Below, in pieces: positions 12,582-24,760 of a stretch of 64,000 nt of DNA. The position numbers and the translations under genes are program-made. Positions within the stretch are counted from its first letter, which is position 1; each line of letters begins with the position of its first letter. The notes below the pieces were generated by a model. That model worked only from the letters and a program-made list of their open reading frames with translations. It did not search any database and had not been told where the DNA came from. The DNA is taken from NCBI GenBank assembly GCA_013396655.1, contig WBMV01000785.1, positions 124,001 through 188,000 on the forward strand, read 5' to 3'. The stretch is from Campylorhamphus procurvoides. Lineage: Eukaryota > Chordata > Aves > Passeriformes > Dendrocolaptidae.

Positions 12582-15500
12582 CTTCTCTTGAAAGCCAAGT
12601 ATGTAGGGTAGAGGCAGTGGGTGTCCCCCTAACCTCTATTCTAGTAAAATGAGCTTTGTTCACACTGTTTGTTCATTCTTCTCATGTATGTAAACATTCA
12701 TACCAAAATTAAAGACTGAGTATCTCTGAAGAACAGTTGTTTAGAGACATTGAATGTGTCTCACTAAGTCACTGAATTATAATGGAAAGTGAAATAGTTG
12801 GGCTGCTGCAACTGAGCATGGGTGTTGTCTAATTTACTGCTGTGTCAAGGAACTGTAGTTCCGCAAGAACATAAACCAGCAGAAGAAATTTGCTTATTCT
12901 GATAGAACTAGTGGAGGCATAAAATGTACCAACGAAGTAGTTACAATGCAAATTGTGAATATTTTGCCCAGACGTCCAATTTGAACTAATAATCACATGC
13001 TAGCAGACATTTTAATGAGTTGTTTGTGTTGGTCTTACTTAACATATGGGACAGTCCTTATTCATTTGGCTTCTAAATTGATAATATCTCTTTGATATTC
13101 TTCTATTGCTGCTAGTTAAAACCAATCACACTGAATACTACCATTTAGCTAAAAATGAACTTGCAATTTTTTGCTCTAATTGTTCTAATAAATGTGTCCA
13201 TAGGTTACTTTTATCCTAGGCATCTTGAGTTACTTTTTGATGGGATTTTTTTTCCAGGTTGGTTCTTTTAGTCAATGGAAGTACTTCAGAAGTGATTTAT
13301 CCTATTCCAAAATCAGCTTTGAAGAAAAAAGTGTGATGAGTTATATGCTTAAGATGCTTATCTTCCTCTTCTGACTGTTGAGAAGACCTAGACTCAGAGT
13401 AGGCTAGTAAAGACAAAATAAATATTCACTGAGCCTCTAATCCCCTTCACCAGTGTAAAGACAGATGCATATCTAGACAGTACTTACCATACCTCTTTTA
13501 GACACTATCATAGAAGATCCTTTTTTTTTCTCTTTTTGCTTTATGGATAGTCTAGTTGACAGCTGGAAAATAGATGCCTAAGTTCTAGGTGGTTAAACTA
13601 CATGAGATAAATCACACCTTAAGGTGTATTCTGAGGCATAGTTCAGAATGCAAGGAGAATTTGGTTCCCCTGCTCATTAGCATAGGCCTCTGCTTTTAGT
13701 CTTCATGATTATGAGGTGACTGTTTCCTTTGTAAGCCTGCAAGGAGCTATGATTATTACAAAGGCAACCAAATCAAGACGTATGTTATTGTCTTCCCACA
13801 GGTATGAGGAGCAGGGTTTTGATTTTCAGTGATTTAAATCTTGTGGTAGGTTAATCCACAGAAGTTCAGGTTCTAACCACAAAGATTTCCTTGTGTAAAT
13901 CTGAAGTAGCATGTGTCAGAATGCAATGGTGTGGGATCACACAGCCAAAAACAGCTTGTGCCCTGCTGACCAGTACCTGAATGCAAATGGTAAAGTGGTA
14001 GAATGGCAATTGTCTGAGGTAGTATTACACTGTGTCTCTGCACAAACAGTCTTCTGGAATGACACTTCCATTAGTTGTAAAAAGAGAGATTCAGCCTGTC
14101 TACAGGCATTGGCTGTGTTTTCCTGATGTAGTCATTCCTGGCTTGCCTGAGTTGAAAAAAGTAATATGAACTCATGTGCTGGGTTGACATATAAAGCTGG
14201 AGAGATGTCCTCACATCTGTAATATGCAAATCATCCTCAAATTAATAAACATTTCTGTATTGCTCAAAGTAGTTTTCAAAGAAGAGTTCAGCTGGCAAAA
14301 TTTCCCAAGAGATTATAAACTTTTTAATTCTGAATTACTTGAATTTTTTTGTATTAGATAAAATTCTCAGTGTATTCCTACAGCACAACCTGATAAAAAT
14401 CAGTATTATCAGTCTGCCCTTGTGGTATTCATTTCTCTTTTGTGTTGTAACACTGTCTGTGGATAGACCCACTGAATACTATATTCAATAACCTATGGAA
14501 AGTCTCGGTGAAATGATGAAAAATGGAAAAAAACTCCAAAGTGCATTGGGCCATAGCAGATTCTGAAAAAGCTCAGGTAATCTCAGGTTGGTACCAGTTT
14601 CATCTACAGCAACTGATATTTCTCATACACTGCTGTGGGAATTAGTAACCTGATAATGATCTTCTTTTATGGAAAACTATGGACCACTGCTTCCCACTTT
14701 TCATTCAGTTATGCATCACAGACGGAGAGCTAAGGAAACCTCTCACTTGCCAAGCAGATATTAAAGTCTTTCAGTGTGAGATGCTACATCAGTGAAGCAT
14801 TCAGCAGTTATGGTGGGCTATGCTTCCAAATGAGTTGCTATGATAAGGCAATGGGGGTTTTAGGCACACAGATTGTTCTAGTTTGGGACTAGAGGCTTTA
14901 TAAAAAGGTAGGTGACTTTCTAATGAAAAGCTAGCTGATGAAACAATGTTTCTTTATGTAGATGAAGCGGTGAATCTTTATCAAACATGACAGAGATATA
15001 AAGGAGTGAGTAAGTGTTAGATAGTGTTAGAATTACCTTGTTCATTCGTCATCAGAAGTTGCTGTGAATTTAGAAAGTGTGCAAATATGCACTTATTTAT
15101 GTAAATATGGAAGGGAAAGTATTACTGGGTAATTTATATATTTACAAAGAACAGATAAAAAGCCAGATCTTTCTAAGAATATTTTCGATGTATAATTTTA
15201 GAATATATAAGTAATAGAAAGTGAAAATATGAGTGACTTGTTTGACTTCTGTGGCTGGATTGTTCAGTTAAACTATGCTTTCGGTAAGTAATTTAAAACA
15301 TGGAATATGGATTACAGAGAAGCATTATTTGTCTGGAGATTTTTGAACAAATGTCTCAAGTGTTGAATCACCGAAGAACCCATAGGAATCACTTGTAGGC
15401 CTTCTGATTTTGCCTGTTTGCTTTTTGTTACTTGGCTACATTTTTTTTACCTAGAGAAAGAAATATTTTTAAGACTTTCTTGATTTTTTCTGTTTTCAGA

Positions 15501-16613
15501 AAGAAGTGAGATTTTTCTATTTCTTTGTTTCAGTGATATCCAGAGGTGTTTGCTCTGAAGTACTCTAGTGTTATTTTTAGCTTCTACATAAAAAGTCTTA
15601 AAATAAATTTATAAGCAATCTTTTTTTTTCCTTTATTAATTCACCAGAGTTTTAGATATATACCATATCCTTAAAAAATTTCTAAAATAGAAGTATTTCT
15701 TGCAGTAGTCAATAGGGTATCCAGTAAGGGGTGACAAGGGCCAGACAGCAGAGACCATTTGTGAAGTCTGCATTTTTTCTATTAGTTAAAATTCCCAGAA
15801 CCCTTCAAATTTCCTGAGAACTCCAGACCAGAGGCTGATCCAGGACTGACACCAGGTCTTTACCGAGTATGCTGCGATTCAAGGAATCCACATGTCTAGG
15901 ATTTGTGCCAGAATCTGTGCTTCAGCATAATCTCTAAAACCTTCTCTTGCTGAGGAAGTTATACTGTTTTCATAGTCTTAGAATTCTTCAAAATAGTAGG
16001 AAAATAGACTTTTCCTCTAGACATTGATTACAAACCTCCACACATTCATTTATAATACTATTTGTCAATCAAAAATGTTTTATTATTTTTTGAAGTTCTT
16101 TGTTAATTTTTGAAAAAAAGCTATAATAATTTTAATATGTAAGATAGAATTATTCTAGATTTAGTAATGGCTAATATATTTTAAATATTATTTAAAGATA
16201 TAGGGGAAATATTATACATTATTTATATATGAATGTGCCTACATTCAATTTGAAGTCTATAATGAAATCTTAGAGACAGATTTGCAATGTTGCAAATTTT
16301 ATTATTATACAGAGGTACTTTGGGTAAGAATACTATATAGTTTTTATAATATGCTGATATTAGTTGGTGTTTTTGAATGCATTCTCAAATAAAAATGCTT
16401 TCTAAAAAAAAAGCAAAAAATTGTCAAAACTGGTGACAAAGTATGACTTATGTTTTTACAGATTTCTTTTGTCTTCCAAAATTTTACTTTTCACAATTTA
16501 AATAAACTGGGTCTTCTCTACATGCTATTTCATGTTTGATTTACAAGATGCTGTATTTTACTAAAAAGAAACTCATCTTCTTGCCTTCTTGGAAAAAGAA
16601 TATTCTTGTGGGC
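12582..16613. other. Unique AT-rich non-coding sequence
   Basis: No gene or clear repeat was seen. The part at about 15,970-16,500 is extremely AT-rich. The last five bases (16,609-16,613, tgggc) are the probable left target-site copy of the next LTR. Confidence 0.6.
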
Positions 16614-17779
16614 TGTGGTGGTTTGACCCTGGATAAACACCTGCAAAACTCCTTCAAGGCCTTCCCCACCCCCTTTTGCCTTCCAGAGGGAAGGGAACAA
16701 AACCAGCTAGGAATTTACAGCTAGAGATAACAATCAAAAGAGGAGCTTTGATTAATACCGTGGGCAAAACAGAACTTAAAATAATGTTTAAATTTATTAC
16801 TAGCAAACTAAAAACTGAAAATAAGAAATAAAAACAGGTTATAAACACTTTTCCACCACCACTCTTCGGTCTGTCCATGTCCTTTCCTTCCCCCAGTGGT
16901 GTCAGAATTGGGATGGAAGGTTTAAAGTCAGTTGTTGTTGGGTCAGCCATTCGCAGATGTAAATCCAAAACTTAAGCAGCAGTTCTGTCTCAGGGGGCTT
17001 CCCTGTGAGCTGCAAAGGGGACAGCTCCCTTCGCCATAGTCGTCACCACAGTCACAGGGGGATCACAACTCTGAGTCCTTCCCCTGTGCTCCATGGGGCC
17101 CCCCCCACGAGAGAGATCCTCTGTGCTTTCGTGGGTCATTCCATGGGCTGCAGTCTCTCATGAAAAGCTCGCTGTACCTGCTAAAGTGTGGGTTTCTCCC
17201 TCCATGGGTCTCGGCCACAAATCTCTGCAAGACTCTGCTCCACCTTGGGGGCCTCTTGCTTAAGCGTGGACCTCCCCTCCATGGGTCTCAGCTGCAAATC
17301 TCTGCAGGACCTCTGCTCCATCTTGGGGACCACCCATGAGGTAACAGATCCTTTCATGCCTCCCCCTGCTCCTACAGGGAGGGGTCTTTGCACCCCGATG
17401 AATCCCATGGGCTTTGAGGGGACAACTCATAATCACGATGGTCATCACCAACATATTCAGGGAGTAATAGCTTTAAGTCCTCTCCCTGATCCGTGGGGTC
17501 CCTCCCCCTCCTTCTCCTCTTCTCCTCCTGCACTGACCTTGATGCCTGCGTTGTGATGTTGTTAACCCATGGCTGCCAAATTCTAACTGCGCCACAACTT
17601 CTTAAATATGTTTTCACACAGGGGTGTAACTTAATGGTTCAAAAGCATGAAGTTTTCCTCGGAGCTGGCCCTCATTGGATCTGCTCTATAGGATGGAGGG
17701 AAACTTCCAGAAGCTTCCAACAGAAGCCAATCTTCCTCTTATAAAAAAAAAAAAATCCTAATCAGAGAAACCCATGACA
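16614..17779 (-). mobile_element. Solo LTR, avian ERVL-type, minus strand
   Basis: On the minus strand the element runs from TGTCATGGGT (17,779) to GGTCAAACCACCACA (16,614), about 1,166 bp with TG...CA ends. The flanks tgggc and cgggc match at 4 of 5 positions, as expected for a 5-bp target duplication. AATAAA on the minus strand lies at 16,793-16,798, near the 3' end. The 3' terminus closely resembles that of the LTR at 4,048-5,066, so the two are related families in opposite orientation. An internal ~77-bp unit is duplicated ('ccatgggtctc' at 17,202 and 17,279). A cluster of 64-122 codon open frames at 17,181-17,744 is a by-product of the GC-rich, repeated U3. No internal viral region adjoins it. 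Confidence 0.85.
17202..17328. repeat. Two-copy ~77-bp tandem unit inside the LTR
   Basis: The stretch starting 'ccatgggtctcggccacaaa' (17,202-17,250) recurs as 'ccatgggtctcagctgcaaa' (17,279-17,328), with the same continuation 'tctctgca' and 'ctctgctcca' up to 'cttgggg'. Such units vary in number between copies of this LTR family and may be promoter or enhancer repeats of the U3 region. Confidence 0.7.
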
Positions 17780-19442
17780 CGGGCTACTATGCTACATATT
17801 AGCAACCCAAGCATATGAAATATCTGTTTGCTTTACCACTGATTCCAAAGCTGAATCAAAGTTCTTTGGTAATTTGACAATCAGAGATTACACACGACAT
17901 TCAAGTTGAAGGAATTGTAAAACTCTCTCTTGCCATACTTCACAATCACCATGTCTCTGTGTTACTTGTCACTTTCCATTTAAAGAAAATCCAAACTGGA
18001 CTGTAAAACTGTTTGCAGTATTTCAACTCAAGAAAAAAATTGCTGATAAATATTTCAAAATGTACTCTATGCTTGGCATAGACAGGCAACTATCAAGTCT
18101 TTGCTTGGTAATATGCATTAGAAAGAAAAGACCAGAACTACAGTGAACAACATGAGATCTTTTTATCTCTTTGATGCCAATTTTATATTTGTTGTCTCAT
18201 CAGATTTTGTATCCTTTCTGCAACCAAAAAAATTTATAGAGATAGAAAAGCAAACAATGCAATACCTGCATCAAAGCAACTTATGGTGTATTCTGCAACA
18301 GCAGGAAAGTATTATTGTTCAAGCTTCTCCTAGCCCTTGTCTTTTTGATGTATCTCATCAGGTTACATTTGTCAGTGAAATTAGTACTAAAATGGCAATC
18401 TTTATAGTATACGTTTTAGTTTCATAGAGATACTTTTCTGTGTTTCCTTCGTGACTTCTTCATTTCACTTACGTATTATGAGTTGGTGGAGCATACTTGT
18501 AGTCTTCCAAAGCACAGAAAGAAAAAGGCAGACAAAGTACACATAGAATAAAGAGATATCAGAAAGATACATTATATCAACATCTCACTTTTCCACACGG
18601 AGCCCTTGAATCCGTTCTTTTAGTCTTCTGAAATGTCTGACTCTCTTATTTCAAAAACTTTCTTAAGAGCTGCTAACTAAAGTACTGTGACAAGTCTTTT
18701 CCTAAGAACGGCAAACAACTAACTTGGTATGAGCCTTAGAGCCTTTTGCAGGAGATACTATCTTGCTCAGTAGAAAATTAGATCTAATTAAGTCTGTAAA
18801 AACTGTTTTTCATAGCTTTGTGTGGTTACAGAACACCATTTGTAAATATCAGAATAAATATGTCTCCCCATAGCTTTTCATACATGATACTAACCCATTT
18901 GAAGATCTAAGCTACAGCAGTTTTTATGGATCTCTACATATTTTATTGCCCTTGTGGCAATGAGAGCAGAGTTTACAGCTCTTTGCCTTTCTGAGTGCCT
19001 TTTTTCTTTGCTTGCAGAAACAGAAGGAAATAGTCTCAGAAATGTCTCATGGCATGTGCATGTGTTCATTTGGACTAAGTGAACCAAGCCCAATGTAACT
19101 ATTCCTCATACAGTGATCTTATCATCTATGCTCATAGAATACACTCTTCATACTTGGATCATCCCATTTCTCTCTCTCTCTCTCTCTCTCTTTTTTTTAA
19201 TTGTACTTAAAATATCTTTTTCTTAAAAGATAATGGCAGAACTGTGCAAGATTTCAGCTCAGGTACACTTCTTTCTGCTCTTCCCACATTTCATCACACT
19301 AACAGTCTTGCTCATTCTGTTATTGAATAGTGAAATATTTTTTAGGTCTTTAGCAACGGGTAATTTCTTAGCTTACAGAATAAATACCTTTTATTTTTGA
19401 CTGTATTCAGGATCTTTTATTTTTGCTGTTGACTTTATACCA
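17780..19442. other. Unique AT-rich non-coding sequence
   Basis: No gene was seen. It contains the short (TC)n run noted separately. A 94-codon + frame at 18,143-18,427 resembles nothing I recognise. Confidence 0.6.
19169..19190. repeat. (TC)11 microsatellite followed by a T run
   Basis: Eleven uninterrupted TC dinucleotides are followed directly by eight T (19,191-19,198). It is a simple repeat with no other feature attached. Confidence 0.95.
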
Positions 19443-19861
19443 AGTCAAAACTCCTGGGTTGAGATATAGAAAGTTTAATAAGATAGGAATTGAACAGAAA
19501 ATTATAATGATAATAATAGAAAGTACAAAAAAAAGTGATGCCCAAAGTAATTGCCCACCACACACCTACCAATGCCCAGGCAGTTCGCAGGCATGGTCCC
19601 TGGCCAATTTTCCCTCCAGTTTATCTGCTAAGGATGACACCGTATGGTATGGAATGTCCCAGGTTCTTGTGCCCCCCAACCTCCTCTCTGGTGGGATAGG
19701 GTAGGAAGCTGAAAGTCCTTTGTTTAATATAAACATTACTTAGCAACAATTAAAACAGCAGTATGTTATCAACATTATTCTCATCCTAAATCCAAACCAT
19801 AGCACTGTACCAGCTACTAGGAAGATAATTAAATCTACTCCAGCAGGAACCAAAAGAGACA
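19443..19861 (-). mobile_element. LTR fragment, second avian LTR family, minus strand
   Basis: The 5' edge is at 19,861. Reading the minus strand leftwards, the landmarks of this LTR family follow in order: an 'agtagctggta' block, 'attatgat'-like and 'tgttgataac' blocks, 'ttgctaagtaatg', a 'ccaccagagaggagg'-like U3 block, then 'ggacattccataccat'. A degraded TATA region lies at 19,621-19,626, and an ATTAAA signal on the minus strand lies at 19,474-19,479, followed by a 'atctcaacccagga' block. The far 3' end of the LTR is missing, so it is truncated at about 19,443. It is the same family as the LTR at 48,356 but in the opposite orientation. No coding remains. Confidence 0.8.
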
Positions 19862-22800
19862 GGTTTTAAGCAATCAACATTCAGAACTTTACACACTCTT
19901 GGATTATTACTGTCTAAGACTTTGCTAAAGAAAGTCTGAGAACTCTAGGTACTGATTAAATAACTTCCTAAATTGCAAATTCTATGGGGAAATCTGTCAT
20001 CTCAGTGAGTTTTTGGCATGCTGTGTGCTGTCATGAGCCTTTTGTGTAAGATATGACAGTGAGAGAGTCCCAAGTAATTAGCAAAGACCCCAAGGTATTG
20101 TTGGCTACAACATGAGTATTAGCCTCCAAATCTGAGCTATAATGCAATGTAGTCAATTATCACTTAAATGTCTTCAGGGGTTTCAGTTAAATGAAGAATT
20201 CGTGTCCCTTTCTTGCTCCACACAACCCTCCAAAACATAGCCTAGTCTCTCCATCTTCTCTCAGTAGTAGCTGTGTTTCAGTAGTGAGCAATGTACAAAC
20301 TCTAGAGGACAATATAATGCTATGCTGAATATAGGTCACTATTAATTACTAGGGACCTATGGCCCTATTAATAGTATAAACCACATAGAATCAGCAAAAG
20401 TTTACATGGAAAACAATGAGAACAGATATTCGTTTCAATTTCTTAAAGTTAAATGTCTGTCTGGTTGTAAAAATGCCTGGATTTTGCCAGAATTTAGCTT
20501 TTCATTTTTGATTTTCACAGGGGAACATAAACGAATGATGATTTTTTTTTCCAAGGCTAGAATTGTTAGATCCTAAATTTCCAGCTGCTCTTACTGACAC
20601 CTTTTCAGGGACTCTATGTGAACAATTTAATCATTTCTTTTAGCAGAAAAACTGACTCCACTAGAGTGCAGTGGCCCAGAGGGCCAAACATAGCTGCTAA
20701 AATGCAATCACTGTTGAGTTCATATAAATCGTTATAAAAGTTCTTTCACTGTTTCTGTATTTAAAACTTGCTAAAGTACATCCAGTAAATGCAACCAACC
20801 TCTCCTTTAGAGGCTTGCTCCTACTAGGGTTATGAAAGAAGGTCTCTCTGCTGCAGTCTTTGTGTTACTCTTTTATCCTTGGTAATGTTCCAAGCACTCT
20901 GAAAATGGTAATTATTAATTCACTGTGAAAAAAGCACTGCTTTTATTCCAATATTCTGATTCATTTCATTCCAGTTTCTAACCTGCTGTTTCTGGCAAAA
21001 GCCTTTTTGATAAAGTGAAGGCTGAGTACTTTTGAGGCAGACCTTGACAAAATTAGGTGCCGCATGTGACAAGTTTCAGTTGGTGTTTATTTAAGGTAGG
21101 GGGTAGACCACAACGACTCCGTTTGGTAGCTCAGGGCTAGATTGACAAAACAGTATTTAGCTGCTTGACTCTTCTCTGGAGACTAATCAGCGCTGGGAGT
21201 TTGGCACCTCATATCTCCACAGAGCAGGCCAATGCACACACTAGCACTGCGCTCATCTGACTGAAATCACAAAGCAGGGTTGGCAAGTGCTTAAGAGGTT
21301 CCTGACAAATGCAGGCTATGGCCCAAAACCAAAAGCTTGTTGCCCTCATCAGGGTCTCCAAGACTGTAGAAACTGCAGTTACAGTCTGACTGTATGGATG
21401 GGTTGCAAAACTGTAAGATGGGCTGTGAATTTAGTCAGGTATCGGAGGAAAAGGTTTTCTTTGTCAAGACTTATTCTAGGTTAAATTGGAAATGGCTTAT
21501 ACTTCCCTTGCTGGGTGGGTGAGCTACCTGGAATTGCCTGGCATTTACCTGGGGCTAAGAAACACAGCTGGATGATTGCTGAAAAGCTGCTGACACACAG
21601 TAACTGGTTCGCATACTCAGCATTGCAATTGTCATTGATTCATTTGGAGTTTGACCAAGATCAACATAAAACTACTTTCACAGAAACTAATGGGCTGCCT
21701 TTCAAGTTGTAGTCTGATCTAAAAAAGATCCATTTCTTAGGCATCAGCTTGAACTTGAGAAATCCTAATTCCAGCATCCTCTAGGCCCTGCAATGATCTT
21801 AGGCAGTGCTTTTCTCAGATTCTCAGATGAACACATCACTGATTTTCTGTGTGTATCGAAATGGCTTTGAAAAATCTGACCAGAGTGCGTCTGTGCTCAG
21901 TGCCAACTCTGTTGAATGGGTTATTAGTAAAATCTTATGTTATAGTAGTGGTGCAGGACTAATGAGGTCATGTGTTGCTGAGGGCACTACGAATAATGAA
22001 GAGAGATAACAAAGATTATTGCTCAGCCAGGAGTATTTAAAGGGAAAATTTCCTTGTCATTTAGAATATCGCAAAATAAATCCAACTGGTAAAAGAATTC
22101 TGACATACTTCAAGTTTTCCTCCTTAGTACATTGGGAAACAACAATTCAAGATTCAAGTTCTTGTTTTAGTTGTATCCTACCTCAAATTTTGATAAAGTG
22201 GATTGTGAGACCCTACCTGTTTCATGATTGCCTGATTGTATTAAATGGTGGCAGTGAATTCCGTGTGCCTCTGTTCAGGTTCAGTAAAGGTGTTTCATTG
22301 CTGCCTTCTCATATGCACAGGACGTAATGTCCTTATGGTATATCATAGCAGGTTTTTTCTTCCAGGCGAAGGAAAACTTTTATATTTGTATCCTGAGGTT
22401 TACTGATATCGCCAGTGAGGCAGAGGGCATTCTTATATATAACTTAGTTCAAAGACAATTGCATATCTGTCGTTCTGACACCTGTGGGGATTGTGTTACA
22501 TCAAAGCTCAGAACAGATTTTGTTCTTCTTTGTTGCTTCGCTTAGTCAGAAATAATTTGTAAAAGACCTTTAGGGTATCTTCAGTGGAGCACAACTGCAT
22601 TGATTGGAGAGATATGCATGCTTTTATGAGTGTACTTGTGCAGATTTCAAAGTGTAAGGTATTCACACCAGGGTTTTCCTGGAACAATACCAGTGAACTA
22701 CGTGGGCGTACACATTCGTGTATACCTGGAGAGACATCTATGGGCTGTGAGCATAGTCAAGACAGAAAAACTGTCAATATTGTAAGTGGAAAATGAAAGA

Positions 22801-24404
22801 AAAGTGTGTTGAAAGTCTATCATCAAGTCTGCTAGAGCCGCATTTAATGGGTACCCAGGAGGGTCCAGGACAGGAGAAGGTGTTTCCTTTCTTCTCTATT
22901 GATCCCAATTGGTGCTGACTTAAACAGTAAATATTCTCAGAAGAGAAAGAAAAGGGTTGGTAACAGTGTGTCTGACAGTCTATTTAAAAAACAGTTAGAA
23001 ATCCATGTTTAGGTGAAGATATTCCAGGATTTCCTCATTTGTTAAATTATTGCAGTACACCTAGAAGAATTGGTGATGAAAAGAAAGAGACTGGCAGACA
23101 TCACTTATTTCATAAAGCAATGCACCCCGTTGCCATTGACAAAAAGGAACTATTAAATCAATTTTATTAAAGGAGAGAAGTCTTCTGCAAAACTCATCAA
23201 GTTTTGAGTTTTGGGGGTGGAGAGCTGAGAGGTACTTTTTAAGGGATGTGAAATCAATTTGTTGTTGTGTAGCTATTTTTCACTTAGGAAAGATATGACT
23301 TATAATGATAACTATGTACTCAGAGCTTTGGGGTGAGTGATTAAAAGACTCTAAAGAGTGACACAAATAAATTTGCCTCTTTTCCAATAAAAACAGTGTC
23401 CAATAAAATCAAATTATGGTTGTGATATAAATCATTGTTGGTAAAAAATTCTGAATCACAACACAGAAAAACTGAAAGAGAAGACTGAGTAGAAGAAAAT
23501 TTATATTTTTCACAGGACTTCTCAAATATGAGAATGCTTAAATTAATACCCCCACACATTTGATGTACATGTTGTTCATTTTAGAAACTTCTGACTTCCT
23601 TAGCAAATGGAAGTTTAATGTAAATAAAGCAGTGAGATCATAGGCAATGATGGCTAGAAATAACACTCTAAGTATTTTAATACTGACATTCCAGAGATGT
23701 TTACCTTTGTGAAGATAAGCAGAACATATACAAAAAAATGAAGGAACAACAACCTGCATTCCATCATTAAAATTACTTTACAGATGACTTGCTCTTGGAC
23801 TCTGAGACCAGTTCTTTTTTTAGAGCACAGTCTGCAGAACCAGAAAATTAAGACAAAACCAGCCTGTTTGCAACCTCTCAGGGACCAAATACCACACAGA
23901 AAGTGTTTTGTGTTTTTGTATTTAAGTGCTTAGTTTAGTTATTAGAACACCACTTCTTTGTTCTCCTTCTCAAGTATTCTACATCATCTCTGTGGTTTAA
24001 AGTGATACTTAAAATGTCTGTAACTTTATTACACTTACAGAGAATTCATGCCAAAAGTCTTTTGCATATGTATACTGTGTCTGCCGTATGTGTCTCTTTT
24101 ATACCACTGCTGCATGATAAAGAGAAAACAAGACACCCTTGAAGCATCTGCATTATCTTTCTCAGATGCTACTTTCATCCATCTGATTCATCACTGTAAT
24201 TTTTACATATCTGGGCTGTCATACATCAGAGCTAGCTAACTTGATTTCCCTTATCAATAACTGTTTCAAGGACCCCAGACCTTGGGAAATTAACATTCAG
24301 AGGACCTAAGTCTGATCAGTGTTCATTTCAAAGTTTTATTATGCCAGGGAAAGTCAAAATCAACAAAAGTAATGTGTGAATGAAAAGGTAGTGGTCATCA
24401 GTCT
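19862..24404. other. Unique non-coding sequence
   Basis: No gene or recognisable repeat was seen. Several adjacent + frames (65-102 codons, 21,287-22,796) follow one another but share no frame or recognisable domain, and I treat them as chance. A mixed-composition block at about 21,090-21,260 keeps a few CpGs and could be conserved sequence. Confidence 0.55.
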
Positions 24405-24760
24405 CTAACAAATCCAAGAACCTTCTAGGCGAGGTGTAAGACTGAATTGCCCATTAGTGATCATTAGGCAAGCATCTACACTGTGCTGGGCAGCTGCTGG
24501 CACGGTGGCATAGACACCAAAATTATTTGTCCATGTACAGCTTGACCATGCCAGAGTGACATTGGGGCTGACATGCTTGTAACTAAAGATTTTCCCCAGG
24601 GAAATCGAAAGCCAGCCAAGTGCACATGCTCCAGTTAGCTGCCCCACCCAGTACAGGTGAAGCCCAGCAGCCTCCAGTTGTGTCTTCTGGCTGAACTGGG
24701 AAGAGGCATCAGGCAACACCTTGAGACCTTCTTAAAAAGAACCTGTTTCAAGGGGCCAGC
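24405..24760. other. GC-richer unique block of unknown nature
   Basis: This block is GC-richer than its flanks and carries a 104-codon minus-strand frame (24,405-24,719) rich in hydrophobic and Trp residues. I recognise no family in it. No LTR ends, CR1 landmarks or clear splice-framed exon were found. Confidence 0.3.

Noticed and set aside
6975..14231. Three octamer motifs ATGCAAAT (6,975; 12,946; 14,224) as POU-site regulatory signals
   Set aside because: An 8-base AT-rich motif is expected a few times in 64 kb on two strands (another lies near 54,334), so the hits alone mean nothing.
17181..17744. Cluster of six frames (64-122 codons) on both strands
   Set aside because: All lie within the minus-strand LTR at 16,614-17,779; repeated GC-rich U3 produces open frames by chance.
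16614..19861. The two minus-strand LTRs as the ends of one provirus
   Set aside because: They belong to different LTR families, and the sequence between them shows no viral reading frame.
21287..22796. Run of consecutive + frames resembling a multi-exon or operon-like layout
   Set aside because: The frames change phase, have no shared domain, and show no convincing splice or start context; this is an animal genome where such runs arise by chance.
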